From Mercurialis annua (taxonomy: Eukaryota > Streptophyta > Magnoliopsida > Malpighiales > Euphorbiaceae), in NCBI RefSeq assembly GCF_937616625.2, contig NC_065570.1:40493665-40557664 (forward strand): 64,000 nucleotides of DNA, in the 5' to 3' direction. Positions 45,631 through 57,869 of the stretch are shown piece by piece. The notes under the pieces were generated by a model. The model did not search any database, was not told the origin of the DNA, and saw nothing but the letters and a program-made list of their open reading frames with translations. The position numbers were made by a program, and so were the translations under genes. The first letter of the stretch is position 1, and every line of letters begins with the position of its first letter.

Positions 45631-46251
45631 CAATTAATATTTTCTATTCTTAACTGTTTCCAGCCACCGCCGCCACTGATCTCCGGCGATTTCCGCTCTC
45701 CGGCGATCTCTACTGCCCCTCTTACTAAACCCGTAAGTTTGCCCTTTTTTTATTATATTCATAAAATTAGTTCTTAATTTAAATTAGGTTTAGGCTTTGG
45801 TAATTAATAATTAGTACATTTATTAGGTTAGAATTAATTAGTATATTAATATTAATTATGTTATAATACTAATTAGGTTAATTTGGTTATACTACTAATT
45901 AGGTTTAGAGTTTAGGTAATTAATAATTAGTATATTATAGGTTATAACACTAATTAGGTTATAATTACGTAAAGATAATTATATTAATTATGTTTATTTA
46001 ATTAGTATTTTTTTTGTTTTAGTTAATATAATTAGTTAGTTAATTGTTTAATTTGGGTTTAAATTATTTAATTAGTTGAATTTTCATATAATTAGTTTAG
46101 GTTAGTGTATGTTAAATTATAATAGAATTAGTTGAATTTTAATATGATTACTAAATTACGGATATATTATTTTAAATTAGATTAATTACTTAATATAATA
46201 ATTTTGGAAATATTTGGTGCGTTGAATATTTTGGAAATGTTTTATTTGCTT

Positions 46252-46320
46252 GCAGGCTTTCCCTGAAAAATGGGCGATGCTCATTTTTAGGGAAAATGCT
46301 GTCTGATTTTCGTTAAAAAA
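46252..46320 (+). repeat. CACTA hairpin module, copy A
   Basis: A 69-bp block beginning GCAGGCTTTCCCTGAAAAAT. Arms 46258-46272 and 46282-46295 form a 14-bp stem with one bulged G and a 9-nt loop. A T-rich stretch and TTGCTTGCAG precede it, like a splice acceptor. Confidence 0.8.
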
Positions 46321-46955
46321 TAATAAAAATTAGATTAGAAAAATAATAACAATTAGATTAAAATTTTACTGTATACTTCTCTCTGCTGTGGATTCCTGAT
46401 AGCCGGTGACAGTAGATGCCTGCTCCGATTTTTCTGACCGGGATCCAACGTTGACGTGCGGTTCTGCCCTACAACAAGTAGGTTTTATTTCTTTTTGTAT
46501 TTCATTTACATAGTTAGATTAAAAACACTTCACATTAATTAATTAAACACGATTTTATTCCCACCGAATAAAATCGTAATCCTAGTCATAGATTTCCCGT
46601 CTCGTTTGTTCAATCTATTGAACGACATAGGATTATACAGTTTGTACAATTCGCAAAACTCGTGCTTCCGTAATCTTATTGCCAAAAACATATATGCGTA
46701 GTTACGGTAGAAAAATATTTTGTGGTTTTTCTAGCGTTTGTTCTCCGGGTGCATATTGTTATATGCCGCTTAACGCTTGTTCCTTACGGAATATTTAATA
46801 AGCGTTACTCGGCATATAGTAAATAGCGCACTTAAGGAGACGACGCCGGGGCGCCAGTTTTGCGAATGGGATAGGTCCATACCCTTTTAGCAGTCAATTA
46901 CATTGACGTTGCTACCCTCGAGCCTGTAAACCACCTAATTATTAGTGCAACAGAC

Positions 46956-49719
46956 ATGAATCAGGACCGCATTTGGATGTATATTAGACATAATAATGGC
47001 TTGCTACCGGAAGGATTGTTTGGTAAGGTTGAGGAGTTTTTCGAATTCGCTATACGACATCCTGAATTTAAGAGTGGGGCGAAAATCAAATGCCCGTGCT
47101 CTAGGAGAAAATGCAGAAACACAAATTACTGAGATCCAGAAGATGTCAAGTTACATGTGTTGCAGTCTGGGTTTGTTGAAGATTACCAAGTGTGGGTTCA
47201 TCACGGTGAGGGCACTGTCCTGAATCCTCCACCTTGGGCACATCGACCGGGTTATTACGATCAGTTTGACTACGGAAATGACGAGCACGGTTTTGATGCA
47301 GTTCGGAGAATAGTGATCGATGCAGCTGGTCCTGAAATGTTTACTGATGAAGAGCCTCCGAATAAAGAAGCCCATAGATTATTTGATATGATGCGTTCGG
47401 CGAAAGAAGAATATGGCCCGGGAATAACAGACACTCCCCTTTGTCCGCAACAACTAACGTATTGGACATTAAATGTCGCCATCAGGGTTCAGTTACTTTA
47501 ATTGACGACATTTGTAGTGTAATGCAAGAATTGCTGCAGAGGAGAACACGATGCCAACGAATTTTGCTAAAATTAAGAAGATGGTGAAAGGTTTGGGGTT
47601 GCTGGTTGAGGTTATTGAATTTTTTTTTACAACTGCATGCTTTTGTAGGGGGAGGATGAGGCCTTAACGTGTTGTAAAGTTTGTGGTCACGAACGGTGGA
47701 AACTAATTACCAAAAGCAATTCCTCCAGAAAACAAAAGGCCAACATGCCGTATAAGAAGTTGTTTTATTTCCCAATTACTCTAAGGCTGCAGAGGTTGTA
47801 TGCTTCAAAAGCCGCAGCTAGGCATATGACATGGCACGCCGAACATGAAATGGAAGACGGGAAAATGTGTCATCCGTCTGATTCTCAATCTTGGAAAGGG
47901 TTTAGTGAGTTGCATACGGATTTTACTGACGAACCTTGAAATGTTAGACTTGGCTTATGCACTGATGGGTTTCAACCGTTTGGCAGCTTTGGGTCATCTT
48001 TTTCTTCATGGCTGGTAATTGTGACGCCTTATAATCTGCCTCCAGGCATATGCATGAAGGATGAGTTCATGTTTTTAACGATACCCGGGTCCGCGTAATC
48101 TGAAAAACACTATGGACATTTTTGTTCAGCCGTTGATAGCAGAGTTGAGTATCTTCTTCAGGGAGTTAACTGCTACATCACTTAAGGGCGAGGATCTGAA
48201 ACGTATGCAAGAAGAAATCTCGAAGATACTTTGCAAGTTGGAACGCATATTTCCTCCCAGCTTTTTTGATTTGATGGAACATCTTCCTGTACACCTGCCG
48301 TACGAAGCTAGAATGGCTGGACCGGTTCAGTATCGGTGGATGTATCCATTTGAAAGGTGATGTAAATATATTTATCTTTTATATTGATCGGGTGTTGTTT
48401 GAAGTGTTTAATTATATTAATTAATTCATGATTGAACAGATATTTGCGAAAATTGAAAAAAAAGGTATCCAACAAAAGTCGGGCGGAAGGCAGCATTAGT
48501 CGCGGATACCTAATGGAGGAAACAACAAAATTTGCGTCTTTTTATTTTACGGATGGTGATCCGACGTTACCCTGTCGACTGCAAAGAAATGAGGTATTCG
48601 ATACCGAGATGGACGATTATGTCGACCGACTTTCCACTTTCAGAACGGTTGGGGAACCCATAGGTGCCTGGCGCAAAAGACATCTGGACGAGTCTGAATA
48701 TGTCGCCTCCCGGAGTTGCGTCCGTTTTAATTATGCGGAAATCGAACCTTGCAGAGAGTAGGCTTTGCCTATACACATTTCAATGTATTATTGAGTTACA
48801 AAATATAATGCGCCAGCTAACAAATTCTCCTGTATTCTTCTAAAAGTGTTTTCGAAGACGAATTGCATGCAATCAACCCCGCAATCACGCAGACCGAAGT
48901 TGAAGGAAAGTTAGAAAGGGAATTTGCGTCCTGGTTTGAAGGACATGTAAGTATTGGCGACGTATGTCTTCTTTTATTTCTCATTTGTTTTAATTGCTGA
49001 CTCATGTGATTGTTTGCTGTCCTGCAGGTGAAGGACCCAACTATATGTACGAATCCCTATATTACGAGTCTTGCGAAAGGCCCACTTAGATCAGTCAAAA
49101 CATACAAGAGATATCGTGTAAACGGGTTCCAATTTTCAATACTCAAGATTATGGCGAGGATCGACTTACTATGAATAGTGGAGTTTGTGTTAAAGGGTCT
49201 CTCTTCGGCCCAGCCGTAAGCGACTATTATGGAATGCTGACGGACATTATTCAGATAGAGTATCCAGCGCTGCCAATTAAAAGGACCGTCCTATTTAAAT
49301 GTGATTGGTTCGATCCAACTCCAAATATGGGTATGTTAGTGCATCGTCGATACAACATGGTAGACGTTAATCACAGAAGGAGGTACAACAAGTACGAACC
49401 TTTTATTCTAGCCGAACAGTCCGATCAAGTCCATTACTTACCCTATCCAAGTAAAAGACGGGATAAACAGGACTGGTGGGCCGTATGTAGGATAAAGGCT
49501 AGATCTGAGCTTGACATGCCAGAGGAGGTTATTCTGGATTTCCAGGACGACGTCGTAAAACATGCTCTTAATGTGGAAACAGCTGACGATCCGACGAATT
49601 TGGTTGACCCTGACGAGGAAGCAAATGAGGAGGCGTTGGAAATGACGCCAACAACAGAGACAGCCGCTGATTTTCCACCATCCTCATCAGACAAAGAGGA
49701 GGACTACGAAGAGTTGTAG
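46956..49719 (+). pseudogene. CACTA transposase (TNP2 type), catalytic core deleted
   Basis: The ATG at 46956 opens the transposase-associated domain (MNQDRIWMYIRHNNGLLPEG, then KIKCPCSRRKC). A TGA at 47130 interrupts it, and the same frame resumes to 47500. A frameshifted piece of the TNP2 domain follows: CKVCGHERWK near 47680, YKKLFYFPITLRLQRLYAS and MTWHAEHEMEDGKMCHP at 47745-47939, then LGLCTDGFQPFG and LPPGICMKDEFMFLT. At about 48115 the reading jumps from FVQPLIAEL straight into a DUF4218-type domain (IFPPSFFDLMEHLPVHLPYE), so the middle of TNP2 is lost. Introns 48357-48439, 48758-48846 and 48947-49027 have GT-AG ends and keep frame. A 1-nt shift near 49140 precedes the DUF4216-type end (49171-49719; CDWFDPTPNMG, acidic tail). 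It cannot act as a transposase. Confidence 0.9.
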
Positions 49720-49889
49720 TGTAGGGCTAATTAATGTAATAGAATCCGTATGACTTGTATTGTTACATGCATTAATGACTGATATTTATGTTTATTTATA
49801 TGTATGTTTATCGACAATTTGATTAATTATTTATTGATATTTGTTATTTATGTATGAAATTGTATGTGCATATCTACTTCCTTGTAGAT

Positions 49890-51560
49890 ATGAGGGGTCA
49901 GGATAGCCGCAGACATGTTCAGGACCGTCAACAGGGAGATCCGAGAGCCACTCCCCCACAGATGCTCCACCTGAGGGGGACGATCCGCAGCTTGAGGCGG
50001 CGCCGGGGCCGCAGAGGGAGGCCCAGCAGCAGGTCGAGTACGAGATTGATGCCTCGGGGAGGCTGAAGGTCGCAACTGACGCTCTGAGGTATCACTATTA
50101 TCCATTTTGTAAAGTTTAGTTATAAAACACTTTTTGAACTAATTTTATGTTTTCAAATGACAGGGAGCGGCTACATGACAGCGGGAAGGTCTCCAGAGGC
50201 TTGCTGGACATCTTTCATTCCTGCTAGTTCATAGAAGGTTCTTCCTGGAAGAGACTGAAGGCGGAGCAGAAGATGTTGTACTGGGAGGAGTTCAAGGTAA
50301 TATTAAAATTAACATTTTATTCAATTTTTAGTTTCATATTATTCAAATTTATTAATTATCTACTTGTTTATTAAATACGTGCAAAAGAAGTTTTGGTGGG
50401 ACTCCATCTATCCCGAGTAGGCAATTAGAGATGTCTTTATGAGACATGCTGCTGATCGTTACAAGGACACAATTCACACGATCAAGAGTGTCGGGGATAA
50501 CAGTGTCACAGATGATATTTGGGCGGCATGAAATGCGATATGTCTAAGGCGAAGAGGAAGTCCGCCATCGCTCGGGCTAATAGGATGAGTGAACCATCAG
50601 GGCCCGGGACCAGACAGGTCCGCCACACGGCAGGATCGCGCTCAACTGTGAATCATATGTTCGTTTTGGTAAATTTTCTTAATTTGTATTCTTTAGAGTT
50701 AAATGATTACAGTGTTTAAATGTTCATTATTTACATTGAATTCAATATATGGTTTTTTGTCTCAGAGTCAGGAGCTCGGTCGTCCTGCGACATATGCTGA
50801 GTTGCATGTTCATATGCACTCGACAAAGGACGATTGGAACAAGTTTGTCGACAAGAGGTCGCGGGATAAGCATGTAAGTCTGCTATAACTTGAAATTGAA
50901 TTGTTATTACTTGATTATAGTTAAAAGATGTGAAATATAAATTGTGAAATGTGAACTGTGAATTGTATATAGTCCATGTGTGTTTGCAGGAAGTCCCTGA
51001 AAATGGGTGATGCTCGTATTATAGAGGCAATGCTGCCGAATTTTAGTTAGGAATTTAAAGTTCAACTATTTCTGTTTTTGATTATCGAAATCGTACTAAC
51101 TTGAAGCTACTTGTTTGTTTTTTCAGGAGCGTTTCCTTGCAGAGCGTGCAGCTGCGACCCAGTCCTCGCCAGCTGAGGGCAGCTCGTCGACCCCACATTC
51201 CATCGACGAGAACGAACTATTCCTTTCTCTCGAGGCGGTGAAGAAGCAGCGGGTTTACAGAGTTGGTTCAGCTGCAGCTTCGTACATCGCGTCATTCAAG
51301 GGCACCGGTGTGCGTCGCGGCACCTACTCGTCGTCCCAGCAGACTCACTTGACCAAGGACATCAAGGATCAGATCCAGAGAGAGGTCGACAATCGGGTGC
51401 GAGGGATGCGCGAACAGATTCGGAGGGACTTGGAGACTTCCGTCGAAAGAGCGGATTGCTGAGAGGGTCCGCTCAGAGCTGGCGAAGATGATGAGCTATC
51501 TACCGCCAACCATTTGCCCCCCGCAGCCCCCGCAGGTCCAGATGATGAGGATATTACTAG
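49890..51560 (+). pseudogene. Second CACTA gene (En/Spm regulatory type, Transposase_24-like), broken
   Basis: Exons are read from motifs typical of the second plant CACTA gene. They are: a Pro/Gln-rich start near 49890-50090 ending EIDASGRLKVATDAL at a GT donor; GLLDIFHSC and WEEFK (about 50160-50296); FMRHAADRYKDTIH (about 50440); NRMSEPSGPGTRQVRHTAGS (50580-50638); ELGRPATYAELHVHMHSTKD with FVDKRSRDKH, ending at a GT donor near 50875; and ERFLAERAAATQSS from 51127 with the conserved KKQRVYRVGSAA block and a basic, charged end at 51461. Stops near 50226 and 50529 and at least two shifts break it. In En/Spm the second protein binds the subterminal repeats. Confidence 0.78.
50986..51054 (+). 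repeat. CACTA hairpin module, copy B (degenerate)
   Basis: It begins GCAGGAAGTCCCTGAAAATG and shares GGGTGATGCTC and ATGCTGCCGAATTTT words with the other copies, but the second stem arm is decayed. It lies in the intron between exons ending near 50875 and starting near 51127, right after TGTGTTTGCAG. Confidence 0.72.
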
Positions 51561-51779
51561 ACTTTAGGTTTTTGTATTCCTATACAGTATTATGTTCATA
51601 AACAGCGACAAATTTGTTAACGTTTGTTCCGTATTTATATATATATATATACTTTTTTTGGTTCATATTTAGTGTGTTTGTATGTATCTACTATTTGTGT
51701 ATTTCTGAACAGGTATAATAGACAGAAAACATCCCATAACGGGCAGGAAAATGGCAATTTTTTTTGTCGGAAATGAAGC

Positions 51780-52216
51780 ACTTTGCAAGAATTATCCGTC
51801 GGTAATTGAACAATTGGACGAAGGATTTCCAAACGGTTCAGCCATCGATAACATCACCGACGGAAAAATCCGTCGGTATATCATCGGATCATCGTCGGCA
51901 ACGTAATTGTATTACCGACGGTGTTACCGGCGGGTCTTCGTCGGAAAGTGTCCCGACGGAAACTCCATCGGTAAAACGTCGGCTCTTCGTCGGTGTGTTG
52001 GTCAAAACTCACCGACGGATAACAAATGTTACCGACCGTTTGTTTTAGTCGGTTATATTTCCCGACGGACTATTTTTTTGTCGCCAAAGATTGGCGACAA
52101 ATATTATACCGACGGATGTCATCCGTCGGTGGTCCATCGGAAAACACGTTTCCCGACGGATTTACGGGTGTTAGTGACGAAAAAATTCGTCGCTAACACC
52201 GGACATTCTTGTAGTA
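51780..52216 (+). repeat. CACTA 3' subterminal palindromes and terminus
   Basis: Many CCGACGGA and TCCGTCGG words occur from about 51798 to 52160, including a CCGACGGA...TCCGTCGG pair at 51856-51876, then the inverted terminus. These are equivalent to the 5' array. Confidence 0.88.
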
Positions 52217-52223
52217 CTTATCA

Positions 52224-54282
52224 AACCTTCTTACAATAAAACCTTGTTTGTCCTCAAGTAAGAGTATGGTTAATTATAAAAAGAAAACTAACGACCTTAG
52301 CGGCTTTGAAAAATTGTCAACAACAATTACTCCAGACCGATGATGAACACGAATGAAATCGTCTAATGTCAACAACTAAAAGTGATGCAAACAAATGATG
52401 AATGCAATTATAATGACTTATTCTGATGACATTGAGAATACTCTTGAATTGATATCAATTTAACTCAAGAAAATTACAAGGTTATAATCATTTACAGAAC
52501 ATGCGATTAATTAATCTAATAACAATGGACAAGTCATGGCGTAGCATTCATAAGCATCAAGCATAAGAACGAATTCTCACAAGATATCACTCTAACACTC
52601 AAGTGTTTCGGGTGTGAAAATGAAGCTCACTAAACATGCAAATTCGCCATAGGCTTGCTTTTAGTCTGGGACTCCACTATTTAACTTGGTAAATGACAAC
52701 TATTATATGAACTTTAAATGAGTTGTAACTTGGCTAAGGGTTAGGGGTAGGAGAAATTGGATAACTTGGTTACAACCTGACTTGAGAAACAAAATTTTCT
52801 ATGAAGTATGAAATAATGAACTAGCTTGGGATTTTTTGCATGAGTGAACCTTTCTTTTATTTGCCTTTATTTCTTTATTTATTTGTTTTTACTTCCCTTT
52901 TTATTTTTATTTTTCTTGCTATTTCTTGTTTTTCTCAATTTCCTCTTTTTTTTTCTTTTCTTTCCTTGTAAGGCATTCATTTTCTTTTTATGCACTTGTT
53001 CATAGTTTCTTTTTCATCGTCAAACTAGATCCATACTTTCTCAACCTAAGTTCATCACGTCAAGTTGGGGTGTCTAAAGAGGTAAAGTGTTGAAGGGTAA
53101 AATGTTTAAAAGTATGGTTAAAATCAAAAAAATGGCTAATGCTCAAGCAGTATACACTAAGGGTAGAAAGGGTAAACTTTTGAAAGTGGTCTAAGAAATA
53201 GGGTAATCCTAATGCCATAGTCATTAAGTTGTCAAAACTCAGTTGTATAGTCTCGAACGGACACCGAGTAAGTTTTAAGAATTCCCATCCAATCAACACT
53301 CACAAAAATTCAATAAGGCTCAAAAGAGGGTGGTGTTATGCCAAATACTTGACTCCTATTAAGTCACGCTAATCATGCCAAAGACTCTCAAAATCAACCA
53401 ATTTAAACGCACATTATGCATCCGCATTAGGTAACTATGATCATGCTCAAGATTACAACAACCAACCATCAGAATTCACCATAATCTCATAAAAACATGT
53501 CATACAAATTTCATTTCATTAGGCAAGCATCAACATTTAATTGTTTAAACTAGAAATTACATTCAAGACATTCATTGACCGGGAGATAACCATTGTTGAC
53601 AAAATTTCAAAGCTACGCCTAAAATATTAAAATGACAAGCAAAAATAAAAAAATACCCCTCCTCACAATATAATCTAATCTAGTTTATTTGATTTTTTTT
53701 TGTTTATTAGTTTTCTTCTTTCCCACCCCCCACTTTAAAATAATGCATTATCCTCAATGTATGAGAAAGTGCAAGAAAAAAAAAGAATAATAAAAATTCT
53801 TTCCTTTTTAGGATGGCAGCGAAATGAAAAATTTGGAATTTTTAAACTAACTAACAGAGCCTAAGAAAAAAAATAACAATTTGGAATTTCACCCAAATCG
53901 TGCTTGTTAAAGGTCACTAGCCTTGACCGTATGTTACCTGGATCAAGCTGGGGAGGTGATAGTAAAACACTCTCGTCCTTTGTTAGTTCATGGTCCTAAA
54001 TATGATTTACATCTTTGTCCATTAACTTTGAAAGTCTCACCATTAATATTTTCCAGCTCAACTGCCCTGTTCAGCTACATGTCGTATTCTGAATGGTCCA
54101 CTCCATCTTGATTTAAGCTTTCCAGGAAACAAACGCAAGCAAGAATTATACAGTAGCACATAACTGCATGTTGTAAACTACTTGGACACAATGTGAGCAT
54201 CATGCCATTTCTTAGTCTTCTCATTATAGAGTTTTGCAATCTCGTAGGCTGTCAAGCACAACTCATAAAATTCATTTAATTG
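52224..54282 (-). other. Long 3' non-coding part of element X
   Basis: About 2 kb between integrase and the 3' LTR. In Athila elements an env-like gene may sit here, but no such reading is visible on either strand. A T-rich pyrimidine stretch lies at 52850-52990. Confidence 0.5.
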
Positions 54283-55247
54283 TCATAACCGCTTTTCCTG
54301 GGATGCTTTGGGATCAAAGTTTAGCTCTTTAATCGCACAATATGCTCGATGCTCTAGCTCCACGGGTAAGTGACATGCTTTCCCAAATACCAGTTTATAT
54401 GGGAACATACCAGTTGGTGCTTTAAAGGCCGTTTTATATGCCCAGAGCGCGTCATCCCGCTTTAGAGACCAATCCTTGCGCGTGTTATTGACTGTTTTCT
54501 CCAGAATGCGTTTCAGCTCTCTGTTGGATACCTTAACTTGTCCACTAGTATGTGGATGATGAGGAGTTGTCACTCTATGGTAAACATTATATTTCTTCAT
54601 TTATGCATCAAACTGCCTGTTACAGAAGTGTGAACCCCCATCACTGATGGTAGCACATGGTACTCCAAAAGTGTTGATCAGCTTTTTCAGGAATTTCATA
54701 ACCACTTTTCCATCATTAGTAGGTAAAGTTGTTGTTTCTACCCACTTCGACACGTAGTCGACACAAACCACGATATACCGATTCCCAAAGATATAGGGAA
54801 TGGTGCTATGAAATTGATACCCCAAACATCAAAAATTTCAACCTCTTGAATAGAATAAAGCGGCATCTCATTCTGTCTTGAAATATTTCCCATTCGCTGG
54901 CATCTCCCACAATGTTCTACCAATGTTCTAGCATCACTGAATATTGTAGGCCAGAAAAACCCACTTTCTAAGACGCGAGCTGCAGTTCGAGATGAACCAT
55001 AATGACCAGCATAATCTGAAGCATGGCACTGAATCATGATAGGGAGCATCTCCTCTTCTGCAACACATCTTCGAATCATTCCATCTCCACACACTTTAAA
55101 TAGATAGGGATTATCCCACAAATAGCATTTGACATTAGACATGAATTTATTTTGTTGGTGATAGTTCAGTTCCGATGTCATGATGTTGGCAGAGAGGTAA
55201 TTTGCAAAATCTGCATACCATGGCTTCATTGTGTCCTTTATGAACAT
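54283..55247 (-). pseudogene. Ty3 X integrase, catalytic Glu replaced
   Basis: From 55247 the HHCC finger is complete (HASDYAGH, then CGRCQRMG). The core follows with FDVWGINF, then shifts frame near 54780 to YIVVCVDYVSKWVE and TISDGGSHFCN (second Asp). An in-frame stop near 54600 precedes the last part, with [19 protein letters not shown]. The catalytic Glu, normally after GQV, is Lys here (54532-54534; GAG to AAG). The end has [13 protein letters not shown], the signature of Athila/Tat integrases. It would insert the DNA copy; the loss of Glu alone would abolish that. Confidence 0.92.
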
Positions 55248-55366
55248 GAGTGTCTCATCAGGAAAACTCTCATTAATGAATTCTCCCTCTATTACGGACT
55301 CTGGAACCTCTATTCTCGATAGGTGATCTGCTACTACATTTTCATTACCCCTCTTGTCTTTGATCT

Positions 55367-57060
55367 CTATATAAAACTCTTGTAGGAGTATCGAATCAAC
55401 CTAGGCTTATCATCCTGTTTAGCAAAAAGATATCGAAGTTCAGCATGATCAGTGTAAATGATAATCTTAGAGCCAAGCAGATATGACCAAAATTTGTCCA
55501 CTGCAAACACTACAACCAACATCTCTTTCTCTTTAGTAGTATAATTCCGCTGAGCTCCGGAAAGAGTGTGGCTAGCATAGTAAATGACATGTAACTTCTT
55601 ATCCTTCCTTTTCCCCAAAACGCTCCCCAAATCCTGATCGCTTGCATCACATATTAGTTTAAATGGGAGATTCTAATATGAATAAGATATGACTGGGGCG
55701 GTGACTAGTGCCTCTTTTAACCTGAGAAAAGAAGCAAAACAGGCATCCGTGAACACAAAAGGTGCATCGTTGACAAGTAAATTCGTCAAAGGATGCGCCA
55801 TGGATGAAAAATTGTTGATGGAACGCCGATAAAACCCTGCATGACCTAGGAAAGCACGAACTCCCTTCACTGTAAGTGAGGTAGCAGTTTCTCGATCACC
55901 TCTATACCCTCCTTGGATATCTTATGCCCCTAATTCCCTCTTCTAGCATGAAGTGGCATTTCTCCCAGTTTAGTACCAAATTAGTTTCCTCACACCTTTG
56001 CAGGACTCGGTCTAGATTTTGAAGACATCTTTCAAAGGAATATTGAAAGACCGAAAAGTTGTCCATGAATACTTTCATAATGTCTTCAATCATGTCATTG
56101 AAGATGGAAGTCATGCACCTCTGAAATGTAGCATGAGGATTACATAGACCAAAGGGCATACGGCGATATGCAGAAGTGCCGTATGGGCAGGTGAATGTAG
56201 TTTTCTATGGGTCCTCTGGAAAAATCAGAATCTAATTGTACAATGAGTAACCATAAAAAAATTAGAATGCATGACCTTCCACCCGTTGCAACATCTGATC
56301 AATGGACGGAAGTGGAATATGATCCTTCCTCATCTCTATATTCAGCTTCATGTAATCGATACATTACTCGTCAGCCAGTGACTGTGCGAGTTGAGATTTT
56401 CTCTCCCTTGTCATTTTCCACGACTCTCATACCCCCTTCTTAAGTACACATTGAATCGGGCTCACCCATGTACTGTATTAATTGGGATAAATAATGCTTG
56501 CATCAAGTAGCTTCACTATTTCCTTGTACTTCCTTTATAATTGGATTCAACCGTCTCTATCTCTGTGCAGAAGCCTTAGATTCATCCTCTAGATGAATCT
56601 GATGCATCACTACTAGAGGAATAACTCTGATATCTGAAATTTGCCACCCAATAGCCAAGATTCTTCTTTGACTATATCGATGACTCTTTGCTCATTCTTC
56701 TTGGTGAGCTTATTGCTGATAATGATAGGTAAAATATTGTCAGCTCCGAAGAAAGCATACCAAAGATGTGCGGGTAAAGTCTTGAGCTCCACTTTTGATG
56801 GCTTTTCTTAAGAAGGAGGAGTGATATTGTTGTTCTTGATCAATGGCTCAAGGACTGGCTCCTCTTCACGCTCTTCTTCTTCTTGCACGGAAACCATTTG
56901 TACGTTCGCACACGCAAGAATATGCGTTAGTACAGGACTTTCCAATTCTGTTCTCTAGACTGCCACAAGGTATTGACAAGTAACCTCCAAACTGCTCATG
57001 TCATCTCCATCTTGATTCTAATCAGAGCTCAAGATGGAACTGTTCTCTTCTAGCTGGTCT
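55367..57060 (-). pseudogene. Ty3 X reverse transcriptase and RNase H, decayed
   Basis: The N-terminal half (56160-57060) is broken by stops and shifts. The central piece 55902-56159 has MPFGLCNPHATFQRCM and VFMDNFSVF: the second catalytic Asp of the FMDD motif is Asn (AAC at 56058-56060). EETNLVLNWEKCHFM follows. 55673-55870 holds VRAFLGHAGFYRR, and 55367-55630 the RNase H with [20 protein letters not shown] and [12 protein letters not shown]. The order is normal for Ty3. The Asp change and the breaks rule out activity. Confidence 0.92.
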
Positions 57061-57064
57061 TGTA

Positions 57065-57868
57065 CTATCTCGACAACCATGTAAATATGCATACATTTCT
57101 CTTAAATATTGGGATGGCGCTCTTCGTATCAATCTCAACGCTCTCCTTCCCAATTCTCAAAGTCAGTTTGCCATCGTGTACATCAATAAGAGCTCTACCA
57201 GTGTTCATGAATGGTCGCCCCAAGATCATCGGGCAATCCTTGTTGACTACATAGTCTAGGACAACAAAATTCACAAGGAATATACATTTATTAACCTTAA
57301 CTAGAACATCCTCCACAATCCCATGTGGCTTCTTCAAAGAGAGATCTGCCAATTGTAACATCATTGAAGTAGCTTGTACCTGTTGATCACCAAACATACT
57401 ACGGAAAAGAGATAAGGGCATCAAATTTATACTAGCACCTAAATCGCATAGACAATTAGTAAACTGCATGTTACTAATAGTACAAGGGATAGTAAAACTT
57501 CATGGATCCTGAAGCTTTGTCGGGAGATTGCTCAGGATGATTGAACCGCAGTTCTTTGTCATGGGTATTGTACCTTCCACCTCCCAACTTCGTTTATTGG
57601 TGATGATGTCTTTTAAAAACTTGGTATAATGTGGCATTTCTCGTAATGTGTCTGCCAAAGTGATGTTGATTTGCAACTTCTTGAAAGTTTTTAAAAACGG
57701 ATGAAACTTCCAAGTATCTTTTAGCTTCTTCAATCGTTGTGGGAATGGTATTTTTGGTACATAATGAGGTAGTGTAGTAGGCTTAGTGACTATCTTTTCA
57801 GGTTCCTTTTCCTCACACTGCTCCATTTCTTCCTCTACGGTAGTATTTGCTACATATGGACAATCCAA
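57065..57868 (-). pseudogene. Ty3 X protease and preceding linker
   Basis: 57500-57868 carries the conserved pre-protease segment (YVPKIPFPQRLKKLKD, a KLQINITLADTLREMP stretch, then KNCGSIILSNLPTKLQDP). A stop near 57497 precedes 57065-57469 with LCDLGASINLMPLSLF, the D-L-G-A active site of Athila/Tat proteases, then QLADLSLKKPHGIVEDVLVK, FVVLDYVV, PMILGRPFMNTGRALIDV and LTLRIG. Confidence 0.92.
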
Positions 57869-57869
57869 T

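Larger units (their letters stand above)
45263..46955 (+). other. CACTA leader with intron-like sequence, no coding region
   Basis: A C-rich leader (about 45290-45540) ends at a splice-donor-like AAG|GTAAGTTT. An (ATA)n run and a second C-rich exon-like part (45655-45735) with a donor follow, then an AT-rich intron to 46250, the hairpin module and GC-richer sequence up to the first transposase ATG at 46956. Confidence 0.55.
44649..52216 (+). mobile_element. CACTA (En/Spm) DNA transposon, about 7.6 kb, defective
   Basis: The termini are CACTACTAGAATGTCCG at 44649 and its inverse, CGGACATTCTTGTAGTA, ending at 52216 (the last base is mutated from G). The flanks TTT and CTT are a probable 3-bp target duplication with one change. 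Subterminal arrays of CCGACGGAT/ATCCGTCGG palindromes are at both ends. Inside are a TNP2-type transposase gene lacking its catalytic core and a second gene of the plant CACTA type, both on the + strand with recognisable introns. It lies in the 3' LTR of element X. Confidence 0.93.

Noticed and set aside
45292..45633. Poly-isoleucine open frame on the - strand
   Set aside because: It reads through an (ATA)n microsatellite and the antisense of a C-rich CACTA leader.
53060..53299. Possible env-like gene in the 3' part of element X
   Set aside because: Only 79 residues, with no signal peptide or clear membrane segment pattern and no flanking open sequence.
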